Assembly (NCBI GenBank): GCA_964483405.1
Contig: CAZABC010000001.1
Location: forward strand, 124,001-188,000
Length of the DNA: 64,000 bases
Direction of reading: 5' to 3'
DNA from: CAZABC01 sp964483405
Lineage (GTDB): Bacteria > Chloroflexota > Limnocylindria > Limnocylindrales > CSP1-4
Position numbers and translations under genes: made by a program. The number at the start of each line of letters is the position of its first letter. The stretch's first letter is position 1. Positions 41,445 through 49,680 of this stretch are shown piece by piece. The notes below the pieces were generated by a model. That model was not told the DNA's origin and searched no databases. It saw only the letters and a list, made by a program, of their open reading frames with translations.

Positions 41445-42425
41445 CTACGCCTTCCGCCGCCGGAGCTCGGCGAGGAGCGCCGGCCCGACCTCGAACAGGT
41501 CGCCGACGACGTACAGATCGGCGAACTCGGCGAGCGGCGCATCCGGATCGCGGTTGATCGCGACGATCGTCTCGGCCGTCTGCATCCCGACCTTGTGCTG
41601 GATGGCCCCGCTGATCCCGAGCGCCAGGTACAGCTGCGGCTTGACGGTCTTGCCGGTCTGGCCGATCTGGACGGCATAGTCGATCCAGCCCGAGTCGACC
41701 GCGGCCCGCGTGGCTCCGACGGCGCCCCCGAGCTCCTCGGCGAGCTGCTCGAGGACCGCGAAGCCTTCCGACCCACCGACACCCCGGCCGCCGGCGACGA
41801 CGACCCGGGCCTCTTCGATCGAGGCTCGGGCGCCCACAGCGGCGACCCGCCGACGAACCGCCACCGGTCGCAGCCGCAGCGGGACCTCGGCCGCCGTGCG
41901 CTCGACCGAGCCCGGCGCGTCGAGCGCGACCGCGCTGACCACGTTCGGTCGGACGGTGACGATCCCGGCCGGGCCGGTGAACGCGCTCGTCGTCTCGAGC
42001 GAGCCGCCGAAGACGCTCATCTCGACGCTCGGGCCGCCGTCGATCCAGCCGAGCCCTGTCGCGTTGGCGAGGACCCCGCGATCGAGGCGCACGCTCAGGA
42101 TGCCGGCGCTGTCGCGGCCGTCGGGAGTCGCGCCGAGCAGGATGGGCCCCGGCGCGCCGGCGGCGGCGAGCCCGGCCACCCGCTCGGCGACCACGCCGCT
42201 CAGCGGCCGGGTGGCAGCCTCCGGGTCGGCGACCGCGACCACCCGCGGGAGATAGGTCGCGAGCTCGGCCGCGGCCGGGCCCGGGTCGGCGGCGACGACG
42301 ACCCCCGTGACGCCGACGCCGGCGACGGCCGCGAGGGACCGGCCGGCGGTCGCCACCTCGGTCGTGATGCGGGCCAGCGACCCGTCGGCCGTCGTCTCGG
42401 CGACGACCCAGACATCGCCCGCCAT
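41445..42425 (-). CDS. etfA: Electron transfer flavoprotein alpha subunit
   Basis: FAD-binding ETF subunit of 326 aa. The C-terminal FAD domain is clear: RVVVAGGRGVGGSEGFAVLEQLA-type loop, GATRAAVDSGWI, QIGQTGKTVKPQLYLALGISGAIQHKVGM and VAINRDPDAPLAEFADLYVVGDLFEV. It accepts electrons from acyl-CoA dehydrogenase, encoded upstream in the same operon. Its start shares one base with the etfB stop (TGATG). Confidence 0.97.
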   Translation of the reverse strand: MAGDVWVVAETTADGSLARITTEVATAGRSLAAVAGVGVTGVVVAADPGPAAAELATYLPRVVAVADPEAATRPLSGVVAERVAGLAAAGAPGPILLGATPDGRDSAGILSVRLDRGVLANATGLGWIDGGPSVEMSVFGGSLETTSAFTGPAGIVTVRPNVVSAVALDAPGSVERTAAEVPLRLRPVAVRRRVAAVGARASIEEARVVVAGGRGVGGSEGFAVLEQLAEELGGAVGATRAAVDSGWIDYAVQIGQTGKTVKPQLYLALGISGAIQHKVGMQTAETIVAINRDPDAPLAEFADLYVVGDLFEVGPALLAELRRRKA

Positions 42426-43213
42426 CAGATGAGCCTCCGCTCGGCGAGGAAGTCCGCGATCGCGACCGCGGCCTCGTCGGCCGGCGCCCGGACCACCTGC
42501 GTCGCGCCGCGGGCCGGCGGCTTGCGAACCTCGAGGAGGCGGGTCGTCGCCACGGCCCCGCCGGCCGCCGCCCCGCCGAGATCGAGGTCGGCCAGCGACC
42601 GGACCACGATCTCCTTCGAGCGCGCCGCCATGATCCCCTTCAGCGACGGATAGCGGGGCTCGCCGAGGACCTGGGTGCAGCTGATGAGGGCCGGCATCGG
42701 CGCCTCCAGCTCGTCATAGCCGATCGGGCTGAGGCGGTGGACGACGACCCGGCCGGCGGACGGATCCGGCTCGATCCGGGCCGCGTACGAGAGGTACGGC
42801 AGGTCGAGGAGCGCGGCGACGCCCGGCGCCACCACGCCCGCCGTCCCGTCGGACGTGTCGACGCCGGCGAGGACGAGGTCGTACTCGAGCGTCCGGAGCG
42901 CCGCCGCGAGGACCCGGCTCGTCCCGAGCGTGCAGCTGGCCTCGAGGGCGGGGTCGGTGACGAGGACGCCGCGGTGGGCGCCCATCGCGAGGCCCTTGCG
43001 GAGCGTCTCGGGTCCCGACGGCGGCGCCATCGCGAGGAGCGTGACCTCGCCGCCGTGGGCCTCGACGAGCTTGAGCGCCGCCTCGAGGGCGTACTCGTCA
43101 TTGCCGTTGATGACCGCCGGGGCGACCGTCCGATCGAGCCGGCCGTCCGGCCCGAACCGCTCGCCGCCCGACGCCGGGTCGGGCACGGGTTTCGCCAGGA
43201 CCACGATCCGCAC
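42425..43213 (-). CDS. etfB: Electron transfer flavoprotein beta subunit
   Basis: AMP-binding ETF subunit of 262 aa. It starts MRIVVLAKPVPDPASG and contains VINGNDEYALEAALKLVE, GAHRGVLVTDPAL, DLVLAGVDTSDGTAGVVAPGVAALL and CTQVLGEPRYPSLKGIMAARSKEI, the ETF-beta signature. The start is GTG at 43213. The gene lies 48 nt downstream of the acyl-CoA dehydrogenase and one base before etfA. Confidence 0.97.
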   Translation of the reverse strand: MRIVVLAKPVPDPASGGERFGPDGRLDRTVAPAVINGNDEYALEAALKLVEAHGGEVTLLAMAPPSGPETLRKGLAMGAHRGVLVTDPALEASCTLGTSRVLAAALRTLEYDLVLAGVDTSDGTAGVVAPGVAALLDLPYLSYAARIEPDPSAGRVVVHRLSPIGYDELEAPMPALISCTQVLGEPRYPSLKGIMAARSKEIVVRSLADLDLGGAAAGGAVATTRLLEVRKPPARGATQVVRAPADEAAVAIADFLAERRLI

Positions 43214-43261
43214 GATGCTTCCCTGACCTCCGCTCGCTCGCCGTTCGACGGCCGTGGCGGC

Positions 43262-44428
43262 CTAGCGCCGGCGGTCAAGTATCGCGCGAGCCACCACCAG
43301 CCGCTGGACCTGTTGCGTCCCCTCGTACAGCTGGGTGATCTTCGCGTCGCGCATCATCCGCTCGACCGGGTACTCGTCGATGTAGCCGTAGCCACCGAAG
43401 ACCTGGACGGCATCGGTCGTCACCCGCATCGCGGCATCCCCGGCGACGAGCTTGCAGAGCGCCGACCAGCGCGACGCGTCCGGCGCGCCGGCGTCGATCC
43501 GGACGCAGGCAGCGTGGAGCAGCTGGCGGGCCGATTCGGTCGCAGCGTCCATGTCGGCGAGCATCGCCTGGATCATCTGGAACTCGGCGATCGCCTTGCC
43601 GAACTGGCGCCGCTCGGCCGCGTACGCCGCCGCCGCGTCGAGCGCGCCCTGGGCGATGCCGACGGCCTGAGCGGCGATGCCGGGTCGGCTCCGGTCGAGC
43701 GTCCGCATCGCGATCGAGAAGCCCTCGCCCTCCGCCCCGATCCGGTGGTCGGCCGGGACGCGGACGTCGTCGAAGGCGAGCTCGGCCGTCGGGGAGCCGC
43801 GGATGCCCATCTTGTGCTCGAGCCGGACCACCCTGAAGCCCGGGCTGTCGGTCGGGACGACGAAGCAGGAGATCCGGCCGTGCCGCGCCGCCTCCGGATC
43901 GGTGACGGCGAAGACCGTCACCAGGTCGGCGACCGAGCCGTGGCTGATGAACCGCTTCCCGCCGCTGATCACGTAGTCGTCGCCATCGCGGACGGCCCGC
44001 GTCCGGAGCGCCGCGGCATCCGAGCCTGCCTCCGGCTCGGTCAGGGCGAAGGCGATCAGCGAGCGGCCCGCGGCGAGGTCGGGGAACCAGCGCGCCCGCT
44101 GCGCCTCGGTGCCGGCGATGAGGAGCGGCAGCGCGCCGAGCTCCTGGACCGCCAGGATCAGGCCGGTCGTCGCGCACGCCCGGCTGAGCTCCTCGATCGC
44201 GAGGCAGACCGTCAGCAGGTCGCCGCCGATGCCACCGTGCTCGATCGGGAACGGCAGGGCGAAGATGTCCTGCTCGGCGAGGAGCGCGACGAGGTCGGTC
44301 GGGAACTCGGCGGTCCGGTCGATCTCGGCGGCGCGCGGCGCCACTCGCTCGACGGCGAGCGTGCGCACGGCGTCACGCAGGAGCCGTTGCTCCTCGGTCA
44401 GGCGATCGCCGATCCCCGGGTCGGTCAC
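43262..44428 (-). CDS. Acyl-CoA dehydrogenase
   Basis: Flavoenzyme of 388 aa that desaturates acyl-CoA and reduces ETF. Family motifs are FALTEPEAGSDAAALRTRAV, VISGGKRFISHGSVADL, HKMGIRGSPTAELAFDDVRVP, AERRQFGKAIAEFQMIQAMLADMD and QVFGGYGYIDEYPVERMMRDAKITQLYEGTQQVQRLVVAR. The glutamate of LYEGT is the expected catalytic base for short-chain or butyryl-type enzymes. The GTG start at 44428 is fixed by a TACGCT box 7 nt upstream. Confidence 0.96.
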   Translation of the reverse strand: MTDPGIGDRLTEEQRLLRDAVRTLAVERVAPRAAEIDRTAEFPTDLVALLAEQDIFALPFPIEHGGIGGDLLTVCLAIEELSRACATTGLILAVQELGALPLLIAGTEAQRARWFPDLAAGRSLIAFALTEPEAGSDAAALRTRAVRDGDDYVISGGKRFISHGSVADLVTVFAVTDPEAARHGRISCFVVPTDSPGFRVVRLEHKMGIRGSPTAELAFDDVRVPADHRIGAEGEGFSIAMRTLDRSRPGIAAQAVGIAQGALDAAAAYAAERRQFGKAIAEFQMIQAMLADMDAATESARQLLHAACVRIDAGAPDASRWSALCKLVAGDAAMRVTTDAVQVFGGYGYIDEYPVERMMRDAKITQLYEGTQQVQRLVVARAILDRRR

Positions 44429-44435
44429 GCCGCGA

Positions 44436-44441
44436 AGCGTA
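44436..44441 (-). promoter_or_regulatory. -10 box giving a leaderless mRNA (acyl-CoA dehydrogenase-etfBA)
   Basis: TACGCT on the minus strand, 7 nt before the GTG at 44428; divergent from the box at 44475. Confidence 0.55.
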
Positions 44442-44474
44442 GCACCGGGGCTGGTCGTCGCGGACCGGGCGCGG

Positions 44475-44480
44475 TAGGCT
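44475..44480 (+). promoter_or_regulatory. -10 box of the zinc-ribbon peptide-heliorhodopsin unit
   Basis: TAGGCT, 59 nt before the GTG at 44540. No further promoter-like box is seen before the heliorhodopsin gene, so both are probably on one transcript. Confidence 0.45.
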
Positions 44481-44539
44481 TGCCGCGGCCGACCTCGGCC
44501 GCGGGGGCCCGGGGCCAGGCCCGAACGGGGTACGCGTCC

Positions 44540-44755
44540 GTGGATGACCTCCTCCTGCCCGGGCTGATCGCGGCCGCGGTCGTCGGCATCCTCTCTGTGC
44601 TCGTCATCCGGCGGCGCCAGGAGCGGGAGGCGCACCCGCCCGAGAGCCCCTTCGCCGCCTCCACCGAGGGCGAGAAGCGCTGTCCGTCCTGCGGCATGGG
44701 CAACCTCTGGACCGAGACGCGCTGCGTCGCCTGCGGGGTTCGCCTAGCCGGCTGA
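44540..44755 (+). CDS. Single-helix membrane peptide with C-terminal zinc ribbon
   Basis: Protein of 71 aa. One membrane helix (LLLPGLIAAAVVGILSVLVI, about 4-23) is followed by RRRQER, a short Pro/Ser linker and a zinc ribbon (RCPSCGMGNLWTETRCVACGVRLAG; CPSC and CVAC knuckles). The positive-inside rule puts the zinc ribbon in the cytoplasm. It lies 73 nt upstream of the heliorhodopsin gene on the same strand with no visible promoter between, so a functional partnership is likely. The GTG start is inferred from the hydrophobic N-terminus; no strong ribosome site is seen. Confidence 0.75.
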   Translation: MDDLLLPGLIAAAVVGILSVLVIRRRQEREAHPPESPFAASTEGEKRCPSCGMGNLWTETRCVACGVRLAG

Positions 44756-44828
44756 TACCGGGGCATCCGGCGGCGCCCCTCGGGCGAAGGATGGGACGAC
44801 ACCCGACCCGAGCACCCGAGGTTCGCCC

Positions 44829-45662
44829 ATGACCGTCATCGCCGGCACCCCCGCCCGATCCGTCGTCGCGACGCCCGCACCGATCCCCGCCGACCGGGCC
44901 AGCGGCCTGCACTGCTGGAACGTCGCCCTCGCGGGGCTCCACTTCATCCAGTTCGCGGCCGTCCTCGGCCTGTCGCTGATGCAGTCGCCGATGGCGACAG
45001 CGCCGGTCGTCAGCAGCTACCTCACCTTCGATCAGGCGACCCAGACCCTTGTCCAGGCCCAGCGGACGCTCTTCGAGCTGCCGATCGGCCCGGCCGTCGC
45101 CATCTTCTTCCTGCTCAGCTCGATCGCCCACGCGACCGTCGCCTTCCCGGCCCGGGCCTGGTACGAGCGGATGCTCGCCCGTGGCCAGAACCCGGCCCGC
45201 TGGGTCGAGTACGCCCTCAGCTCGAGCGTGATGATCGTCGTCATCGCGACGCTCAGCGGCATCCAGGAGATCGGGACGCTCGTCGCGATCTTCGGCATCA
45301 ATGCCGCGATGAACCTGTTCGGCTGGAGCATGGAAGCCGCCAACGAGGGCCGCGAGCGACCCCAGTGGCTCCACTACGTCTTCGGCTGCATCGCCGGCAT
45401 CGTCCCCTGGATCGTCATCACGACCGCCCTCTGGACCGCCGCGACCGAGCCGAACGCCGAGCCGATCCCGGGCTTCGTCATCGCGATCTTCGTGTCGCTG
45501 TTCATCAGCTTCAACGTCTTCGCGATCAACATGGTCCTGCAGTACCGGAAGGTCGGCCGCTGGCGCGACTACCTGTACGGCGAGCGGGCCTACATGCTCT
45601 TCAGCCTCATCGCCAAGACGATCCTCGCCTGGCAGGTCTGGTCGGGGACCCTCGCCCCCTAG
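44829..45662 (+). CDS. Heliorhodopsin
   Basis: Seven-helix retinal protein of 277 aa. The retinal lysine is K263 in SLIAKTILAWQVWSGTL (helix 7), and the Schiff-base counterion is E127 in RWVEYALSSSVMIVVIA (helix 3); their 136-residue spacing agrees with the E107/K241 pair of the founding heliorhodopsin. Other family marks are GLHCWNVALAGLHFIQF (helix 1), INAAMNLFGWSMEAAN and FNVFAINMVLQYRKVGRWRDYLYGERAYM. Heliorhodopsins have inverted topology (N-terminus inside) and slow photocycles and are thought to be light sensors or enzyme regulators, not pumps. The ribosome site GAGG lies 8 nt before the ATG. The gene end overlaps that of the convergent Fe-S oxidoreductase. Confidence 0.96.
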   Translation: MTVIAGTPARSVVATPAPIPADRASGLHCWNVALAGLHFIQFAAVLGLSLMQSPMATAPVVSSYLTFDQATQTLVQAQRTLFELPIGPAVAIFFLLSSIAHATVAFPARAWYERMLARGQNPARWVEYALSSSVMIVVIATLSGIQEIGTLVAIFGINAAMNLFGWSMEAANEGRERPQWLHYVFGCIAGIVPWIVITTALWTAATEPNAEPIPGFVIAIFVSLFISFNVFAINMVLQYRKVGRWRDYLYGERAYMLFSLIAKTILAWQVWSGTLAP

Positions 45663-47803
45663 CCCGAGCGCCCGACGACCGGCAGCTGCCGGTCCCGCCC
45701 GGCGGCGATCCGCGCCGCCAGCAGCTCGCTGACGTCCATCGCCGCGACCGCCGGAGCCCCCTCGGTCTCGGCCGTCGCGAGGCCGTCGCGCAGCATCGTC
45801 ATGCAGAACGGGCAGGCGGTCGCCACCGTGGTCGCCCCCGAGGCGACGATCTCGCGCGACCGCTCCGCGTTGATCCGTGTCCCGCGCGTCTCCTCCATCC
45901 ACATCCGCCCACCGCCGGCGCCGCAGCAGAACGTCTGCCGACCCGAGCGCTCGAGCTCGGTCACCTCGACGCCGGCCAGCGCGCCGAGGACCTGGCGCGG
46001 CGCCGCGACGACCCCGTTGTAGCGGGCGAGGTAGCACGAGTCGTGGAGGGTCACGGTCGCCGGGCCCGTCGACTCCCCCGCCGCGGCGACCTCGTCGGCC
46101 GCCATCGTCCGGAGCCGCCCGGAGGCGAGCAGGTCGGCCAGGTAGGTCGAGTGGTGGACGACCCGCAGCGTCGCCCCGAACTCGGCGTACTCGTTGCCGA
46201 GCGAGTTGAAGCAGTGCGGGCAGGCGGTCACGATCGTCCGCTCGCCGAGGCCGTACCGCGTGAACGTGTCGACGTTCGCCATCGCGAGCATCTGGAAGAC
46301 ATACTCGTTGCCCATCCGACGGGCCGGGTCGCCGGTGCAGGACTCCTCCTGACCGAGGACCGCGAACCGGACGCCGGCCGCGTCGAGGCAGGTGGCGACC
46401 GCCCGGGCGACCTTCCGGTTCCGCTCGTCGAAGGCCGCGGCGCAGCCGACCCAGTAGACGGCCTCGAGCTCGTCGAGCCGGTCCTCCGCCGCGACCTCGG
46501 CCACCGTCGGGACGTGGAATGGGAGGCCCTTCGTCCAGTCGAGCCGGGCCGACCGCGGCTGACCCCACGGGTTGCCCGGGGTCTCCATCGTCCGGAACGG
46601 GCCGGCCAGCTCGGCCGGGAACCGGCTTTCCTCGAGGACGAGGTTCCGCCGCAGCCCGACGATCTTGTCGACGTGCTCGATGAGCACCGGGCAGGCCTCG
46701 ACGCAGGCGCCGCAGGTCACGCAGTCCCAGACCGCGTCGTACGGGATGGCCGCATCGACGACCGGCGTCGCGAGCCGCCGGGGATCCGGGCGGGTGTCGT
46801 CGAGGCCACGGAGCTCGCGGACGGCGGCCGAGTCCGGGATGAGGTCGACCCCGTGCTCGGCCTCGACCGCCATCTCCCGGATGCCCATGATCAGCGTCTT
46901 GGGGTTGAGCGGCTTGCCGGTCGCATGGGCCGGGCAGGCGTCCTGGCAGCGACCGCACTCGGTGCAGGTGAAGCCGTCGAGCAGGTCCTTCGCCGTCAGG
47001 TCGGCGATCGTCCGGACGCCGAAGGTCCCCTCGGTCCCCTCGAGGTCCATCGACGGCAGCCGACCGCGCGGCGCGAGCTTGCGGAAGAAGACGTTGACGA
47101 CCGCGGTCGCGATGTGGAGGTGCTTGCCCGTCGGCAGATAGACGAGGAACGCCGCGACGAGCGCCATGTGCGACCACCAGGCGACCGTGAACGCGGCCTC
47201 GAGGGCCGCCGGGTCGAGGCCGGTCAGTGGTGCCGCGAGTGCGTTCGACAGGAACGCCCCCGCCTGGTCGCCCCAGCGGGCCGACTCGAGGACGGAAGCG
47301 GCGAGCTCGCTCGCCACGACGCCACCGATGAGGGCGAGGATGACCAGCGCCTCCGTCGTGTACGTCAGGCGGGCTGGCCGGACGACGAGGCGGCGCCAGA
47401 AGGCGACGCCGATGGCCAGCAGGACCGCGACCGCGACGATGTCCTGGAGGGCCCGGACGACCGCCCAGAGGGCCCCATCGAGCGGCCACGATAGGACCGC
47501 CTGGACGAGCCCGCCGGTGACGATGTCGATCGTCCCGATCGAGAGGAAGACGAAGCCCCAGAAGATGGCGAAGTGCATGAGCCCGGCGCGCCGGTCCCGG
47601 AACATCCGGGTCTGGGCGAGGGCGTACCGGGCGACCCCCCAGGTCCGGCGCGGCAGCTCGCCGAGGAGGCCCGGACCCGCCGGCCGGGCGACGGCGAAGA
47701 CCCGCAGGTGACGGGCCATCTCGAGGGCGAAGATCGCGAGCGCGCCGTAGAACAGCGGGAACACCAGCGGGTAGAGCGGGACCTCGGCGTAGGCCTCGAA
47801 CAT
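45659..47803 (-). CDS. FadF-like Fe-S membrane oxidoreductase (HdrD/GlpC type with NarI-like domain)
   Basis: Protein of 714 aa. The first 250 residues contain about five to six helices with histidines typical of a NarI-like b-type cytochrome region (LMHFAIFWGFVFLSIGTID, WWSHMALVAAFLVYLPTGKHLH). Two 4Fe-4S sites follow (CTECGRCQDACP and CVTCGACVEACP), then two CCG-type domains (ESCTGDPARRMGNEY, HDSCYLARYNG, FCCGAGGGRMW). Such proteins carry electrons from ETF to quinone. With acyl-CoA dehydrogenase and EtfBA nearby this is the likely role. It follows mogA with a one-base overlap; its TAG and that of heliorhodopsin share the palindrome CTAG. Confidence 0.9.
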   Translation of the reverse strand: MFEAYAEVPLYPLVFPLFYGALAIFALEMARHLRVFAVARPAGPGLLGELPRRTWGVARYALAQTRMFRDRRAGLMHFAIFWGFVFLSIGTIDIVTGGLVQAVLSWPLDGALWAVVRALQDIVAVAVLLAIGVAFWRRLVVRPARLTYTTEALVILALIGGVVASELAASVLESARWGDQAGAFLSNALAAPLTGLDPAALEAAFTVAWWSHMALVAAFLVYLPTGKHLHIATAVVNVFFRKLAPRGRLPSMDLEGTEGTFGVRTIADLTAKDLLDGFTCTECGRCQDACPAHATGKPLNPKTLIMGIREMAVEAEHGVDLIPDSAAVRELRGLDDTRPDPRRLATPVVDAAIPYDAVWDCVTCGACVEACPVLIEHVDKIVGLRRNLVLEESRFPAELAGPFRTMETPGNPWGQPRSARLDWTKGLPFHVPTVAEVAAEDRLDELEAVYWVGCAAAFDERNRKVARAVATCLDAAGVRFAVLGQEESCTGDPARRMGNEYVFQMLAMANVDTFTRYGLGERTIVTACPHCFNSLGNEYAEFGATLRVVHHSTYLADLLASGRLRTMAADEVAAAGESTGPATVTLHDSCYLARYNGVVAAPRQVLGALAGVEVTELERSGRQTFCCGAGGGRMWMEETRGTRINAERSREIVASGATTVATACPFCMTMLRDGLATAETEGAPAVAAMDVSELLAARIAAGRDRQLPVVGRSG

Positions 47804-48339
47804 CAGCCCCGCTCCGCGCCGGGCGACGGCAGGTCGGTCCGGCCCGCAGCCGCCGCCGCGCCGTGGTCGAACGGGCCGCCGAGCGTCTCGAGCGCGTGGG
47901 GCAGGACCGCGGCGATCGCCTCGAGCGACTCCGTCGCGCCGCGAGGGCTGCCCGGGAGGTTGACGATCAACGCCCGGCCCCGGACCCCGGCGAGCCCGCG
48001 CGAGAGCGAGGCCATCGGCGTGCTCCGGCGACCCTCGGCCCGCATCGTCTCGGCCAGCCCGGGGACCTCGTAGTCGAGCACGGCCGCCGTCGCCTGCGGC
48101 GTCACGTCGCGGGGGGTCAGGCCCGTGCCGCCGGTCGTCACGATGAGCCGATACCGCTCGGCGGCCTCGACGAGGGCCGCCTCGATGACCGCTCGCTCGT
48201 CGGCCACGGCCGCCCGGTCGACGACGAGGCCGAGTTCGACCAGCCGCGCGGCGACCGCCTCACCCGAGGCGTCGGCACGGACGCCCGCCGCGACCGCGTC
48301 GCTCGCGGTCAGGACGAGGGCCGACGCCGGGCCGGTCAT
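47803..48339 (-). CDS. Molybdopterin adenylyltransferase family protein (MogA/MoaB)
   Basis: Protein of 178 aa in molybdenum/tungsten cofactor synthesis; it adenylylates molybdopterin before metal insertion. Signature segments: ALVLTASDAVAAGVRADASG, YRLIVTTGGTGLTPRDVTPQAT (MPT-binding TGGTG) and MASLSRGLAGVRGRALIVNLPGSPRGATESL. It overlaps moaC by 4 nt and the FadF-like gene by one base. MogA and MoaB cannot be separated with certainty by sequence alone. Confidence 0.92.
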   Translation of the reverse strand: MTGPASALVLTASDAVAAGVRADASGEAVAARLVELGLVVDRAAVADERAVIEAALVEAAERYRLIVTTGGTGLTPRDVTPQATAAVLDYEVPGLAETMRAEGRRSTPMASLSRGLAGVRGRALIVNLPGSPRGATESLEAIAAVLPHALETLGGPFDHGAAAAAGRTDLPSPGAERG

Positions 48340-48947
48340 CGCGGGCCGGGGTGGATCCGGCCGGCGGCGCGGCCGCCCTTCGTCGGGCGGGCCGGACGGG
48401 CGGACCGCTCGGGCTCGTCGAGCGGCCGTCGCCAGGCACCGCTCCGGCCGCCGTCCTTCTCGAGCAGCCGGACGCTTCGGATCTCGACGCCTCGCTCCAC
48501 GCCCTTGACCATGTCGTAGACGGTCAGGGCGGCGACCGTTGCCGCCACGAGCGCCTCCATCTCGACGCCGGTCGGCGCGACGGTCGCGGCCTCGGCCCGG
48601 ATGCGGAGGAGCCCGGCCGGCCGGTCCGGCGTGATGGCGACGGACAGGTCCGTGAGCGGGAGCGGGTGGCACAACGGGACGAGCTCGCTCGTCCGCTTGC
48701 CGCCCATGACCCCGGCGAGCTCGGCCACCGTCAGTACGTCGCCCTTGGCGCCGCCCCCGTCGATGACGAGGCTCATCGTCTCGGGCGAGACGGCCACGAG
48801 CGCCTCGGCCACCGCGCGCCGGGCCGTCGTCGCCTTCGCCGAGACGTCGACCATCCGCGGTCGGCCGGAGCGGTCGACGTGGGTCAGCCGGCGCCGCTCG
48901 GAGCGCGGCGTGGGTTCTGGCTTCGGGCGGGCGGGCGGCTTGCTCAT
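48336..48947 (-). CDS. moaC: Cyclic pyranopterin monophosphate synthase MoaC
   Basis: Second enzyme of molybdopterin synthesis, about 203 aa. The core is LTHVDRSGRPRMVDVSAKATTARRAVAEA, GAKGDVLTVAELAGVMGGKRTSELVPLCHPLPL and PTGVEMEALVAATVAALTVYDMVKGVERGVEIRSVRLLEKDGG, covering the catalytic lysine and histidine region. A Pro/Arg-rich extension precedes it and a 35-residue basic tail follows. ATG at 48947 fits the TATCGT box 10 nt upstream; a GTG four codons earlier overlaps that box. Confidence 0.95.
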   Translation of the reverse strand: MSKPPARPKPEPTPRSERRRLTHVDRSGRPRMVDVSAKATTARRAVAEALVAVSPETMSLVIDGGGAKGDVLTVAELAGVMGGKRTSELVPLCHPLPLTDLSVAITPDRPAGLLRIRAEAATVAPTGVEMEALVAATVAALTVYDMVKGVERGVEIRSVRLLEKDGGRSGAWRRPLDEPERSARPARPTKGGRAAGRIHPGPR

Positions 48948-48957
48948 CGGTCCGTCC

Positions 48958-48963
48958 ACGATA
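48958..48963 (-). promoter_or_regulatory. -10 box of the moaC-mogA-FadF-like operon
   Basis: TATCGT on the minus strand, 10 nt before the moaC ATG at 48947. Confidence 0.45.
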
Positions 48964-49026
48964 CGACCAGCGGGACCGGTCGCGCGCGCCGGGTCGGAAC
49001 GTGCGCGCCGCCCCGACCGGCGCTGC

Positions 49027-49680
49027 TCACGACGGGCTGCGCTCGAGGGCGGCGAGCCGTCGCGAGGCGATGATCGCGACGATCGCCGCGACGACGAGGA
49101 TCACCACCCCGATCGCGATCGACGTCTCGAACCAGAAGTCCATCGGGAAGAGCTGGACGAGCCGCTCGGTCGTCGGGTCGAAGGTGTACGAGCCGCTGGC
49201 GAAGAAGATCCGGTGGAAGATCTCGAACAGCGTCTCGAAGGCGACCGCGGCGGTGATCCCGAGGGCGACGATCGCCGCGACGGTCACGACGCCGCCGGCC
49301 CGGATCCCCCGCAGGTCGGCATGATCGGCCCGCTGGCGCGACCGGAGCACGACCAGGACGACGACCGCGATCGCCACCGCGGCCGTGAACCCGAGGAGGA
49401 CGGCCCGGACGTCCCGGAGGTGGCCGACCTCGCGCTCGTTGAGGACCGGTTCGCCGTCGACGACCTGGTCGAAGTCGGGCGGGCCGACGACGAGGTCGAC
49501 GAGGACCTCGCCGGTCACGGCGTGGACGGTCTCGATCGGCCAGCCGGTCCACAGGTCGGCGCTCGCCCGGGCCTGGGCGGGGAAGATCCAGAGGGGCGTC
49601 AGGAACGGCAGCAGCCCGACGCCGACGACGACGAGGATCGTCGCGATGGCCGCGACGACGCGGACGACGAGCCCGGTCAC
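49027..49680 (-). CDS. DUF1461 (TIGR01906) family integral membrane protein
   Basis: Membrane protein of 217 aa. Helix 1 (VVRVVAAIATILVVVGVGLLPFL) is followed by an outside loop with TGEVLVDLVVGPPDFDQVVDGEPVLNEREVGHLRDVRAVLLGF, the DUF1461 signature. Three further helices follow, with the loop FEIFHRIFFASGSYTFDPTTERLVQLFPMDFWFE, also diagnostic. Function unknown; family members are found in Firmicutes and other monoderms. The GTG start overlaps the DUF4332 stop by 4 nt. Confidence 0.88.
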   Translation of the reverse strand: MTGLVVRVVAAIATILVVVGVGLLPFLTPLWIFPAQARASADLWTGWPIETVHAVTGEVLVDLVVGPPDFDQVVDGEPVLNEREVGHLRDVRAVLLGFTAAVAIAVVVLVVLRSRQRADHADLRGIRAGGVVTVAAIVALGITAAVAFETLFEIFHRIFFASGSYTFDPTTERLVQLFPMDFWFETSIAIGVVILVVAAIVAIIASRRLAALERSPS

